Assembly: GCA_903891755.1 (NCBI GenBank)
Contig: CAITFY010000022.1
Coordinates: 1 to 39,139 of the forward strand
From: an uncultured Actinomycetes bacterium
GTDB taxonomy: Bacteria > Actinomycetota > Actinomycetes > Nanopelagicales > Nanopelagicaceae
Direction: 5' to 3'
DNA: 39,139 nt
Below are positions 18,049 through 27,124 of this stretch, piece after piece. The position numbers and the translations under genes are program-made. The first letter of the stretch is position 1. Each line of letters begins with the position of its first letter. The notes under the pieces are model-generated. The model did no database searches and was not told where the DNA came from. It saw only the letters and a list, made by a program, of their open reading frames with translations.

Positions 18049-19311
18049 GTGATTGATTTAAAGATACTTCGTGAAGATCCAGAACGAGTTCGCCTCTCCC
18101 AAAAAGTTCGTGGCGAGAACGTGGAGATTGTTGACCAACTCCTTGAACTCGATGAGGCCCGCCGAGTAGCAATCACAACATTTGAAGCGCTTCGTGCAGA
18201 ACAGAATATTCTCTCTAAATCAATAGGCGCTGCTAAGGGCGATGAGAAAACTGCGCTCCTTGAAAAAGCCAAAGATTTATCTACCCGCGTAAAAGAGGCA
18301 GATGCGGCACGTGCGCTCGCGGAGAGTGCGGCAGATGCTGCGCTTTTGCAAATTCACAATCTCATTAGCCTGGAAGCTCCTGTTGGAGGAGAAGAAGATT
18401 TCGTTGTGCTCGAACATGTCGGTACGCCACGTGATTTCGCAGCCGCTGGCTTCGAACCGAAAGACCATGTAGAACTTGGAAAGATTCTAAAAGCAATTGA
18501 TACAGAGCGCGGAGCGAAGGTTTCAGGATCTCGCTCTTACTATCTCACCGGCGTTGGAGCGCTCTTAGAGTTCGCCCTAGTTAACTACGCAATCTCTTCT
18601 GCAACAAAAGCCGGCTTTACTCCAGTTATTCCACCAGTACTCGTTAACCCTCCAGCAATGGAAGGAACGGGATTTCTCGGTCAAGCGGCAGAGAATGTTT
18701 ATCGCCTTGATGCAGATGATATGTACTTGGTTGGAACGAGTGAAGTTCCACTAGCTGCGTATCACATGGATGAGGTACTTCCACAACTTCCTTTGCGTTA
18801 CGCCGGATACTCAACCTGTTTTCGACGCGAAGCTGGTACTTACGGAAAAGACACTCGCGGAATTATCCGCGTGCACCAATTTGATAAAGTCGAAATGTTC
18901 ATCTTCTGTGAACCTAAAGATGCCCTCGCGGAACACCAAAAGTTATTGCAATGGGAGAAAGATTTCCTCAATGCAATGGAGATCCCTTATCGAGTGATTG
19001 ATGTTGCTTCAGGAGATTTGGGAGCTAGCGCAATTCGTAAATTCGATATTGAGGCATGGATCCCTACTCAGAGCGCTTATCGCGAGGTTACAAGTACCTC
19101 TAATTGCACAGAGTTCCAAGCTCGTCGTTTAAATATTCGTTACCGAGATGAAGATGCAACGAAACATGTTGCGACTCTTAACGGAACTTTGGTCGCGATC
19201 CCTCGCATGATCGTGGCAATTTTAGAGAATCATCAAGAGGCAGATGGATCAGTTAATGTTCCAAACGCGCTTCGCCCCTTCTTAGGAGTCGACAGATTAC
19301 TTCCCGCATAG
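18049..19311 (+). CDS. serS: Seryl-tRNA synthetase
   Basis: [54 protein letters not shown]. Confidence 0.97.
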   Translation: MIDLKILREDPERVRLSQKVRGENVEIVDQLLELDEARRVAITTFEALRAEQNILSKSIGAAKGDEKTALLEKAKDLSTRVKEADAARALAESAADAALLQIHNLISLEAPVGGEEDFVVLEHVGTPRDFAAAGFEPKDHVELGKILKAIDTERGAKVSGSRSYYLTGVGALLEFALVNYAISSATKAGFTPVIPPVLVNPPAMEGTGFLGQAAENVYRLDADDMYLVGTSEVPLAAYHMDEVLPQLPLRYAGYSTCFRREAGTYGKDTRGIIRVHQFDKVEMFIFCEPKDALAEHQKLLQWEKDFLNAMEIPYRVIDVASGDLGASAIRKFDIEAWIPTQSAYREVTSTSNCTEFQARRLNIRYRDEDATKHVATLNGTLVAIPRMIVAILENHQEADGSVNVPNALRPFLGVDRLLPA

Positions 19312-20123
19312 CAGGTTCACGCCCGAAGGTAATTGCAACAGACCTCGATGGGACAATCGTCTCTTCTTACGAACGTATTACCTCCCGCACAGTTTCAGCA
19401 TTTACTGCTGCGCGCGATGCCGGAGTAGAGATCTTCTTCGTTACCGGTCGCCCACCGCGCTGGATGCGCGAAATCAAAGAGACATTTGGCTTCGGAAATG
19501 CCATCTGTGCCAATGGTGCGATGCATTATGACTTACTGGGTGAACGCGTTATTGAAGAGTGGTTGATTCCACTCGAGAACCAATTTGAATTTGTAAAGCG
19601 GATGCGCGAAGCAGTTCCATCAATCTCGTTTGCAACTGAGTACGGAGATGAATTCCACCACGAGAGCGCTTACATCCCACGATGGGACGTTGGCGTTGAT
19701 AACTCACCTGTTCCACGAATTGAAGAGAAATTACTTAAGCCTGCTTTTAAAATGTTGGCCCGTTGTTCTAATTTTGAATACACCTCAGATGAATTGCTTG
19801 AGATTGCAAAACGTGAAGTGGGCGACCTTGTCACGATTACACACTCCAACGCAGGGGAGTCGCTCTTAGAAATTTCTGCGCTCGGAGTAAGCAAAGGTGA
19901 AACGCTGGCAAAGCTCACCGCCCGACTTGGATTTACCGCGAGCGATGTCGTGACCTTTGGAGATAATCCAAATGATTTCTCAATGCTCTCGTGGGCTGAG
20001 CGCTCATGGGCGATGGCAGATGGCCACCCCGATGCTCCCAAGTATGCAAAGTTTGTAGCCGATCCCCACCACTTAGATGGGGTCGCTATCGTCATTGAGC
20101 AACTCTTGGAGTTGCCCGCCTAA
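19296..20123 (+). CDS. HAD superfamily (Cof-type) phosphatase, probable non-canonical start
   Basis: [11 protein letters not shown] motif [23 protein letters not shown]. The ORF-track start (19464) omits the catalytic DxD. No ATG/GTG/TTG/CTG between the in-frame stop at 19254 and the motif; AGGAG (19284-19288) is 7 nt before ATT 19296. Confidence 0.85.
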   Translation: MTSRIAGSRPKVIATDLDGTIVSSYERITSRTVSAFTAARDAGVEIFFVTGRPPRWMREIKETFGFGNAICANGAMHYDLLGERVIEEWLIPLENQFEFVKRMREAVPSISFATEYGDEFHHESAYIPRWDVGVDNSPVPRIEEKLLKPAFKMLARCSNFEYTSDELLEIAKREVGDLVTITHSNAGESLLEISALGVSKGETLAKLTARLGFTASDVVTFGDNPNDFSMLSWAERSWAMADGHPDAPKYAKFVADPHHLDGVAIVIEQLLELPA

Positions 20124-20129
20124 ATCTAT

Positions 20130-20783
20130 TTATTCAGTAGCTCCAGTAAAGATGGTTTCGACTTCACCATCTCGGTTCTCAAATGCCTCAATATATTTCT
20201 TTGCGATGAGATTTGGCGCAAATGGCGTCGCGGGAGCAACTGTTCCCCCGATAGTGATGGTTGCTACGCGGATCCCCTGCGGTTTTAACTCTTGCGCAAG
20301 TAGCAGAGCAGCGGAACGAATCATTGCCTTTCCAACAGACAAGACTCCGTAGTCACTTGAAGGGTAGAGCGCGAAGCCACCACCAGTAACGAGAAGGGCG
20401 CTTCGACCTGCTGTCATATTAGGAAGTGCGGCTTTAGCAGCGCTGAGGAGGCTGTAAAGATTCACTTCAGTGGCTACGCGAACTTCTTCGACTGGGGTTG
20501 CCAGTAGCGGACCGCCAAATGCAGCCGCGTTGTAGACCAAGGCATCAATTGGTTGATCTACAGCCTCAACTGCTCGAGCTACATCATTCGGCACGGAAGC
20601 ATCAGCCACAGCCACATCCACTGTCGCCCCAAGAATTCGCAGCGCCGCCGCCATCTCTTCAAGATTTTCGATATTTCTGGAGATGAGAAGAATTGGATGC
20701 CCCTTTTCGGCAAATGCCTGGGCAACACCTATTCCAACGCCAGGTCCTGCTCCTACAACAACGACGAGTTCAGGGTTATTCAT
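20130..20783 (-). CDS. Short-chain dehydrogenase/reductase family, atypical active site
   Basis: VVVVGAGPGVGIGVAQAFAEKGH; LSVGKAMIRSAALLLAQEL; start ATG 20783 with AGGAGA SD, not 20987. Confidence 0.85.
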   Translation of the reverse strand: MNNPELVVVVGAGPGVGIGVAQAFAEKGHPILLISRNIENLEEMAAALRILGATVDVAVADASVPNDVARAVEAVDQPIDALVYNAAAFGGPLLATPVEEVRVATEVNLYSLLSAAKAALPNMTAGRSALLVTGGGFALYPSSDYGVLSVGKAMIRSAALLLAQELKPQGIRVATITIGGTVAPATPFAPNLIAKKYIEAFENRDGEVETIFTGATE

Positions 20784-20912
20784 TCGATATCTCCTATAAA
20801 TCTTTAGATAACTGTGCCCCAAAGCGGGATCAGGGCTCTGACGATACCTTTGAAGAGCGCGCGCTTCCCGTTGAATTTTGCGACCCTGCACTACTCCAGT
20901 AAGTTTGCCCAC

Positions 20913-20998
20913 GGAGGGCTCGCATAGCGGCCGAGTGCACCGGTCTTGAAAACCGGCAAGGGAAACCTTCGTGGGTTCAAATCCCACGCCCTCCGCCA
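20913..20998 (+). tRNA. tRNA-Ser (anticodon TGA)
   Basis: GGAGGGC/GCCCTCC acceptor; CCGGT-CTTGAAA-ACCGG anticodon arm; variable arm AAGGGAAACCTT; encoded CCA. Confidence 0.95.
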
Positions 20999-21099
20999 GT
21001 TTTCACTCTTGCCCGATTTGCCCTGCTTGTGGGCGATTTCACCCCTAGAACCTATGAACCTACCTAGCGTTATTAGGTGACTGGTAGGAAACTTCCCCC

Positions 21100-21921
21100 A
21101 TGGCAATTGATACCTCAGGCAACGGCGTCTTCTCAGAGGGTCGAGCAAAGTTAAGCGCTCGCACGCTTCGTACGGACAAGTGGTGGCTCCAACCTCTCAT
21201 CACTGTGATCGTTCTTTTCTCCTTCATCGTATACGCAACTCTCCGAGCATTTGAAAACGGAAAATATTTTGCGCAACCATTGATCTCGCCTTTCTACTCT
21301 CCATGCTTATCTACTGATTGCGTTAAAGGTTCTCCTTCCTTTATCGGAACAATCTTCGGGACGTATCACATCTTTGGAATGACGGTCTCACCATCACTCT
21401 TCATCTTGATCTTCCCACTCGCATTCCGCATGACCTGTTACTACTACCGCAAGGCGTACTACCGCTCCTTCTGGATGTCACCACCTGCATGTGCAGTTGC
21501 TGAACCTCATGCCAAGTACACGGGTGAAACTCGCGCGCCGCTCATTATTCAAAATGGTCACCGTTACGCTTTTTATGCAGGTCTAGTTTTCAATGTATTC
21601 CTTACTATTGATGCGATTGGTGCCTTTAGGAATGAGAAGGGTCAATGGGGCCACATGTCCATTGGCACATTAGTACTACTTGCAAATGCAACCTTCTTGT
21701 GGCTGTACTCGATGTCATGTCACACCTGTCGTCACACAGTGGGTGGGCGCCTTCGTAACTTCTCGAAGCACCCGATCCGTTACAAGCTCTGGACCTGGGT
21801 TTCAATTTTGAATCATAAGCACCAGAACTTCGCATGGATCTCACTCTTCGGTGTAGCACTTGCCGATCTCTACGTCCGCCAGGTTTCTGGTGGCTCAATC
21901 CGCAATCTCTACTTCTTCTAA
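21100..21921 (+). CDS. Succinate dehydrogenase membrane anchor subunit
   Basis: Multi-TM protein with conserved His (MSCHTCRHTVGG), directly upstream of the flavoprotein and Fe-S genes. Confidence 0.85.
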   Translation: MAIDTSGNGVFSEGRAKLSARTLRTDKWWLQPLITVIVLFSFIVYATLRAFENGKYFAQPLISPFYSPCLSTDCVKGSPSFIGTIFGTYHIFGMTVSPSLFILIFPLAFRMTCYYYRKAYYRSFWMSPPACAVAEPHAKYTGETRAPLIIQNGHRYAFYAGLVFNVFLTIDAIGAFRNEKGQWGHMSIGTLVLLANATFLWLYSMSCHTCRHTVGGRLRNFSKHPIRYKLWTWVSILNHKHQNFAWISLFGVALADLYVRQVSGGSIRNLYFF

Positions 21922-21934
21922 AGGCGAATAGAAA

Positions 21935-23821
21935 ATGACAGCACAGATCGAACGTCACAAGTATGACATCGTCGTTATCGGCGCCGGCGGAGCAGGATTG
22001 CGCGCTGCCGTTGAAGCTCGTGAAGCGGGACTCTCGGTAGCGATTGTCTGCAAATCTTTATTTGGTAAGGCTCACACCGTTATGGCTGAAGGTGGCGCTG
22101 CTGCATCAATGGGTAATGTCAACGACAATGACAACTGGATGGTGCACTTTAGAGACACCATGCGCGGTGGAAAATTCCTTAACCATTATCGAATGGCAGA
22201 ACTCCATGCAAAGGAAGCCCCAGATCGCATCTGGGAGCTCGAGACCTGGGGCGCGCTCTTTGATCGCACTAAAGAGGGAAAGATTTCCCAACGCAACTTT
22301 GGTGGACATGAATATCCCCGTCTAGCTCACGTTGGCGACCGTACCGGTCTAGAACTCATCCGCACCATGCAGCAACGCATTGTTGCTCTACAGCAGAAGG
22401 ATGGTCGTGACTTTGGAGATCCAGAGAAGAAGATTCGCGTATTTGCTGAAGTAACCATCACTGAAATTCTTAAAGAGAATGGCAAGGTTGCTGGTGCATA
22501 TGGGTATCGCCGCGAGAATGGCGAAGAAGTTCTCTTTGAAGCCCCCGCAGTAGTTATTGCAACAGGTGGCGTTGGTAAGACCTTTAAAATTACCTCAAAC
22601 TCCTGGGAGGGCACTGGCGATGGCCACGCTCTAGCCCTCAAAGCCGGCGCAAACTTGGTTGATATGGAGTTCTTGCAATTCCATCCAACTGGAATGGTCT
22701 GGCCGCTTTCAGTTAAGGGAATTTTGGTTACCGAATCTGTTCGCGGTGAAGGTGGAATCTTGACCAACTCACTCGGTGAACGTTTCATGTTCAAATACAT
22801 TCCAGATGTATTTAAAGACAAGTACGCCGATAACGAAGCTGAGGCTGATCGTTGGTATGTCGATCAAGACAATAACCGTCGCCCACCTGAGTTGTTGCCT
22901 CGTGATGAAGTTGCGCGCGCAATTAACAGCGAAGTAAAAGCTGGTCGCGGAACTGAACACGGCGGAGTATTCCTCGATGTATCAAAGCGACTCTCTGCTG
23001 AAATTATTAAGAAGCGCCTGCCATCTATGTGGCACCAGTTCTATGAACTCGCTGGCGTAGATATCACGAAAGAGGCGATGGAAGTTGGACCTACCTGCCA
23101 CTATGTAATGGGTGGCGTAGAAGTGGATCCAGATTCAGCTGCCGCAGTTGGCGTCGATGGTCTCTTCGCTGCAGGAGAAGTTGCGGGCGGTATGCATGGT
23201 TCAAATCGCCTTGGCGGTAACTCACTCACTGATCTCTTGGTCTTTGGTCGTCGTGCTGGAATGGGCGCGGTCGCCTATGTGAAATCACACGGTGAAAATC
23301 CGGTCAGCCAATCAACACTCGATAGGGCAGCTGCACGAATCGAAGCTCCATTTAGCCGTGTTGGTGGCGAGAATGCATATTCTCTGCACCAAGAGTTACA
23401 GGAAATTACGCACAACTTGGTTGGAATTATTCGTACCGGCGCAGAGCTCACTGAAGCAATTGAAAAGATTGCTGAGATTAGAAAGCGCAGTGCAAATATC
23501 TCAGTAACCGGAGATCGTAAGTTCAATCCCGGCTTCCACCTCGCCTTCGACTTGGACAATATGTTGTTGGTCGCAGAGAGCACAGCGAAATCTGCTCTGC
23601 TTCGCGAAGAGTCACGCGGTGGTCACACTCGCGATGATTTCCCTGGCATGAACTCCACGTGGCGCCAGGTTAACCACATCTCCAGCTTTGATGGCGAGAA
23701 GGTCAACATCAAATCTCAGCCACTACCTGTCCTACCTAAAGAGCTCTTCGATCTCTTTGATGTTCACGAACTAGAGAAGTACATGACCCCAGAGGAAATC
23801 TCGAAAGGCGGTTCCAACTAA
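21935..23821 (+). CDS. sdhA: Succinate dehydrogenase/fumarate reductase flavoprotein subunit
   Basis: DIVVIGAGGAGLRAAVEA, HTVMAEGGAAASMGN, QFHPTGMVWP, ESRGGHTRDDFP. Confidence 0.96.
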   Translation: MTAQIERHKYDIVVIGAGGAGLRAAVEAREAGLSVAIVCKSLFGKAHTVMAEGGAAASMGNVNDNDNWMVHFRDTMRGGKFLNHYRMAELHAKEAPDRIWELETWGALFDRTKEGKISQRNFGGHEYPRLAHVGDRTGLELIRTMQQRIVALQQKDGRDFGDPEKKIRVFAEVTITEILKENGKVAGAYGYRRENGEEVLFEAPAVVIATGGVGKTFKITSNSWEGTGDGHALALKAGANLVDMEFLQFHPTGMVWPLSVKGILVTESVRGEGGILTNSLGERFMFKYIPDVFKDKYADNEAEADRWYVDQDNNRRPPELLPRDEVARAINSEVKAGRGTEHGGVFLDVSKRLSAEIIKKRLPSMWHQFYELAGVDITKEAMEVGPTCHYVMGGVEVDPDSAAAVGVDGLFAAGEVAGGMHGSNRLGGNSLTDLLVFGRRAGMGAVAYVKSHGENPVSQSTLDRAAARIEAPFSRVGGENAYSLHQELQEITHNLVGIIRTGAELTEAIEKIAEIRKRSANISVTGDRKFNPGFHLAFDLDNMLLVAESTAKSALLREESRGGHTRDDFPGMNSTWRQVNHISSFDGEKVNIKSQPLPVLPKELFDLFDVHELEKYMTPEEISKGGSN

Positions 23822-24582
23822 TGGCGCGCACATTGAAACTTCGCATCTGGCGCGGAAGTGACCAAGATGGTGCATTACAAGATGTCACCGTCGAGGCAAA
23901 TAGTGGTGAGGTTGTTCTCGACATTATTCATCGCGTTCAAGCAACACAGATGGGTGACCTTGCTGTTCGTTGGAATTGCAAAGCGGGTAAGTGCGGATCT
24001 TGTTCTATGGAGATCAACGGAAAGCCTCGCCTTGCCTGCATGACCCAAGTCTCTGCTTACGCAGAGGATGAGGTCATCACAATCACCCCACTTCGTGCAT
24101 TCCCAGTAATTAAAGATCTCGTCACCGACGTCTCTTTCAACTACAAGAAAGCCCTAGAAGTTCGCGCGTATGAGCACCCTGCTGATTTGGCGCCTGGTGA
24201 GGCTCGTATGGAACAGATCGATGTCGAGCGCTCACAAGAGTTCCGCAAGTGCATCGAATGTTTCCTCTGCCAGAACACCTGCCACGTCATCCGCGATCAC
24301 GAAGAGAATAAGAAGTCCTTCGCTGGTCCTAGATTCTTTATCCGTTTAGCTGAACTTGATATGCACCCACTGGATACTCTGCGTAATCGTAAGCAGAGCG
24401 CTCAAGAGGAGCACGGCCTGGGCATGTGCAACATCACCAAGTGCTGCACCGAGGTCTGCCCAGAGCACATCCGCATCACGGATAACGCGATCATTCCAAT
24501 GAAGGAGCGCGTTGTTGACGTTAAGTACGACCCACTTCGCTGGTTAGGCTCGGTTATCAGAAAGCGAGAAGGTATCCTTTAA
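23821..24582 (+). CDS. sdhB: Succinate dehydrogenase/fumarate reductase iron-sulfur subunit
   Basis: CKAGKCGSCSMEING..C, CIECFLCQNTC, CNITKCCTEVCPEHI. Confidence 0.96.
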   Translation: MARTLKLRIWRGSDQDGALQDVTVEANSGEVVLDIIHRVQATQMGDLAVRWNCKAGKCGSCSMEINGKPRLACMTQVSAYAEDEVITITPLRAFPVIKDLVTDVSFNYKKALEVRAYEHPADLAPGEARMEQIDVERSQEFRKCIECFLCQNTCHVIRDHEENKKSFAGPRFFIRLAELDMHPLDTLRNRKQSAQEEHGLGMCNITKCCTEVCPEHIRITDNAIIPMKERVVDVKYDPLRWLGSVIRKREGIL

Positions 24583-24584
24583 GT

Positions 24585-24938
24585 ATGAGGATATTTGTTC
24601 GTTGGGGAGTTCTAGCTCTAGCAGTGTGGGCCGCAACCGGCTTAGTTCCAGGAATTAAGGTGCATGGCGGAGCTTGGGACTACCTCTGGGTTGCCCTCAT
24701 CCTCTCTCTCATTAATACCTTCTTGGGATCATTCTTAAAGTTAATGACGCTACCCGCTGTAATCCTGAGCGCTGGGCTATTTCTGATTGTGATTAATGCC
24801 GCGATGCTTGAAGTGACAACACATATCAGTAGCGCGCTAACGATTACCTCATTCTGGTCAGCCATCTTTGCCTCAATCATCATTAGCTTGGTTTCAGGCA
24901 TAGGTTCGCGGCTTACCTCCAAGCGCAATTGGAGTTAA
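24585..24938 (+). CDS. Phage-holin-like four-TM membrane protein
   Basis: Small hydrophobic protein with SLINTFLGSFLKLMTLPAVILSAGLFLIVINA, typical of the holin IV-like family. Confidence 0.75.
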   Translation: MRIFVRWGVLALAVWAATGLVPGIKVHGGAWDYLWVALILSLINTFLGSFLKLMTLPAVILSAGLFLIVINAAMLEVTTHISSALTITSFWSAIFASIIISLVSGIGSRLTSKRNWS

Positions 24939-25312
24939 AGAAACTCTCTCTCGTATCACTTGGCGGAATTGTAGGATCCCTCGCCAGGTGGGGAATCTCA
25001 TTACTGATTGTTGATCCTGGCTTTCCATGGGCAACGCTCACAGTTAATTACATCGGCGCCGTCCTATTAACAATCATCATTGTTTACTCCAAACATCATC
25101 AAAATCCACGCTGGTGGTGGCGCCCGGCGCTAGGCACAGGTTTCTGCGGAGGATTTACAACCTACTCTGCCTTCGCACTAAAAGTTGATCAAGATATTTC
25201 AGCACATAACTATCATGGGGTGGCGACTTATGCGCTCGCCTCACTAGTGGGAACTTTTATATTAGTTTTTGTTACTCACGAATATCTCGATAAGAAATTG
25301 GCGAAGAAATGA
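24929..25312 (+). CDS. crcB: CrcB/Fluc fluoride channel subunit 1
   Basis: GGIVGSLARW, VNYIGAVLLT, GTGFCGGFTTYSAFALK; TTG start overlapping the upstream gene. Confidence 0.9.
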   Translation: MELKKLSLVSLGGIVGSLARWGISLLIVDPGFPWATLTVNYIGAVLLTIIIVYSKHHQNPRWWWRPALGTGFCGGFTTYSAFALKVDQDISAHNYHGVATYALASLVGTFILVFVTHEYLDKKLAKK

Positions 25313-25647
25313 GAGCGCTTCTTATCTCACTCGGTGCTGGCGTTGGAGCGCCACTTCGCTACCTCATCGATAAGAACCTTCGGAAGAGTCGTATCAATTT
25401 GCTCCCGATCGAAACCATGCTAATAAATATTCTGGGCTCTTTTGTTCTGGGTGTAACCGTGCATCGCTCCGCGAATATCGGATTTCTCATTGGTACCGGA
25501 TTTGCCGGTGCGTTCACTACCTGGTCAGCTTTTGCTTTGGAAACGCATGATCTCTTTAAGAGATCAAAGCACTTAACAGCTTGGAGTTACTTAACTTTGA
25601 CCTTAGTACTTGGAGTGAGCGCAGCGGCTCTTGGTAACGCCATTTAA
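25309..25647 (+). CDS. crcB: CrcB/Fluc fluoride channel subunit 2
   Basis: GAGVGAPLRYLID, NILGSFVLG, GTGFAGAFTTWSAFALE; ATGA overlap with subunit 1. Confidence 0.9.
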   Translation: MRALLISLGAGVGAPLRYLIDKNLRKSRINLLPIETMLINILGSFVLGVTVHRSANIGFLIGTGFAGAFTTWSAFALETHDLFKRSKHLTAWSYLTLTLVLGVSAAALGNAI

Positions 25648-27098
25648 TTATTTAAGTTAAGCGCGTTGGAAACCCAGACCTCAACCTCATCAGGGTGGCG
25701 AGGCAATGCCCCACTTAATACTCGCGCCCCTGAGCTTGTTACAAGCACATCGTCCTCAATGCGAACTCCAATACCGCGATATTCAGCAGGGAAGAGGAGA
25801 TCGTCGGGTTGTATGTAAAGCCCTGGCTCTACCGTGAGAACCATTCCCTCTTCTAAGAGACCTTTGCGATAACTTTCAGCACGCGCTGCGGCGCAATCGT
25901 GCACATCTAATCCCAACATATGCCCTGTGCTGTGTATCGTCCAACGGCGATGGAATCCCGCATCTGGATCAAGTGACTCCTCGGCAGTTCCGGGCAGCAC
26001 CCCTAGCTCTTCTAATCCGCGGGCTAAAACTGCGCTGGCTGCTTCGTGGAAAGCAATCCAAGGTGCGCCAGGCTTAACAGCAGCAATTCCTGCCTGCTGT
26101 GCCTCATAAACAAGTTGATAGATCTTGCGCTGCGCAGGAGAGAACTTTCCATTGATAGGAATAGTGCGAGTGATATCTGCGGTGTACATAGATTCAACTT
26201 CAGCCCCGGCATCAATCAAAATGAGATCACCAGGCAGAACATCGCCATCGTTCTTGATCCAATGCAGCACGCAGGCATGAGAACCGCTGGCTGCGATTGT
26301 GTCATAGCCGAGTTCGTTCCCCTCTAGTCGTGCCCGACCATAGAAAGCTGCCTCGATAATTCTCTCGCCTCGTTTTGTGGAGGTCGCTGCAGGGAATGCT
26401 TGAATCATGTCGTTGAATCCACGCATGGTCACATCGACCGCCTTCTGTAATTCAGCAATCTCGTAACTATCTTTAATAAGGCGGTGCTCTGAAAGAATTC
26501 CCTTTAACTTCGCCTCACGCTTCTTATGCTTCTCAACAAGCGAATCAATAATTGGATCTTCACCTCGAATAGCGAGTGTTTCGACCTCATCAGATAAAAG
26601 TTCTGGAAGTGAGTCGATATGTCGCACTGAAATTCCGTAGCGCTTTTGAGCCTCATCAGTAGAGAGTCTGCGACCTACCCAGAATTCTCCGTGGCGACGG
26701 TCAGAGTGAAATTCATCGGTATCTCGAGGTGAACGTGGGTGGATGAAGAGCAAAGCTTGGTGCCCATCTGGCATTGGCTCAAGTACGAGTACAGAATCGG
26801 GAACGCTATCGCTGGCGCTAATTCCAGTTAGGTAAGCGAAATCTGTGAGGACGCGAAATTTGTAGTCGGTATCGTTGCTGCGGGCTTTAAAAGTTCCGGC
26901 AGGAATCACAATACGAACTTCAGGATATAAAGCTGAAAGTTTTGCACGTCTCGCTGCAGCAAACTTCACAACTTCGGCAGCAGATACTCCCTCCAGCGAG
27001 GAATCGGCCCAACCCTGAGACATAAACTCCGCTAAGACCTCACCCTTAGGAATGTCATGTGACTGAGTACTTGGTGCGCGCGAAGGAAGATTGTTCAT
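25644..27098 (-). CDS. Xaa-Pro aminopeptidase (M24B)
   Basis: LIDAGAEVESMYTADITRTIPING, HSTGHMLGLDVHD, MVLTVEPGLYI. Confidence 0.93.
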   Translation of the reverse strand: MNNLPSRAPSTQSHDIPKGEVLAEFMSQGWADSSLEGVSAAEVVKFAAARRAKLSALYPEVRIVIPAGTFKARSNDTDYKFRVLTDFAYLTGISASDSVPDSVLVLEPMPDGHQALLFIHPRSPRDTDEFHSDRRHGEFWVGRRLSTDEAQKRYGISVRHIDSLPELLSDEVETLAIRGEDPIIDSLVEKHKKREAKLKGILSEHRLIKDSYEIAELQKAVDVTMRGFNDMIQAFPAATSTKRGERIIEAAFYGRARLEGNELGYDTIAASGSHACVLHWIKNDGDVLPGDLILIDAGAEVESMYTADITRTIPINGKFSPAQRKIYQLVYEAQQAGIAAVKPGAPWIAFHEAASAVLARGLEELGVLPGTAEESLDPDAGFHRRWTIHSTGHMLGLDVHDCAAARAESYRKGLLEEGMVLTVEPGLYIQPDDLLFPAEYRGIGVRIEDDVLVTSSGARVLSGALPRHPDEVEVWVSNALNLNN

Positions 27099-27105
27099 AT
27101 TGGCA

Positions 27106-27118
27106 AGGGTACTAGTCT
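27106..27118. promoter_or_regulatory. Back-to-back divergent leaderless -10 boxes
   Basis: Minus strand TACCCT (27106-27111), 7 nt, ATG 27098; plus strand TAGTCT (27113-27118), 6 nt, ATG 27125. Confidence 0.55.
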
Positions 27119-27124
27119 TGGCTT

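Noticed and set aside
20784-20987. N-terminal extension of the SDR ORF up to 20987
   Set aside because: It runs into the tRNA-Ser gene; the good start is ATG 20783 with an AGGAGA SD.
20891-21148. Minus-strand ORF 20891..21148
   Set aside because: Contains the tRNA-Ser complement (RAWDLNPRR-type artefact common for tRNA antisense ORFs).
24585-24938. Holin-like protein as evidence of a prophage
   Set aside because: Isolated four-TM gene between sdhB and crcB; no other phage genes nearby.
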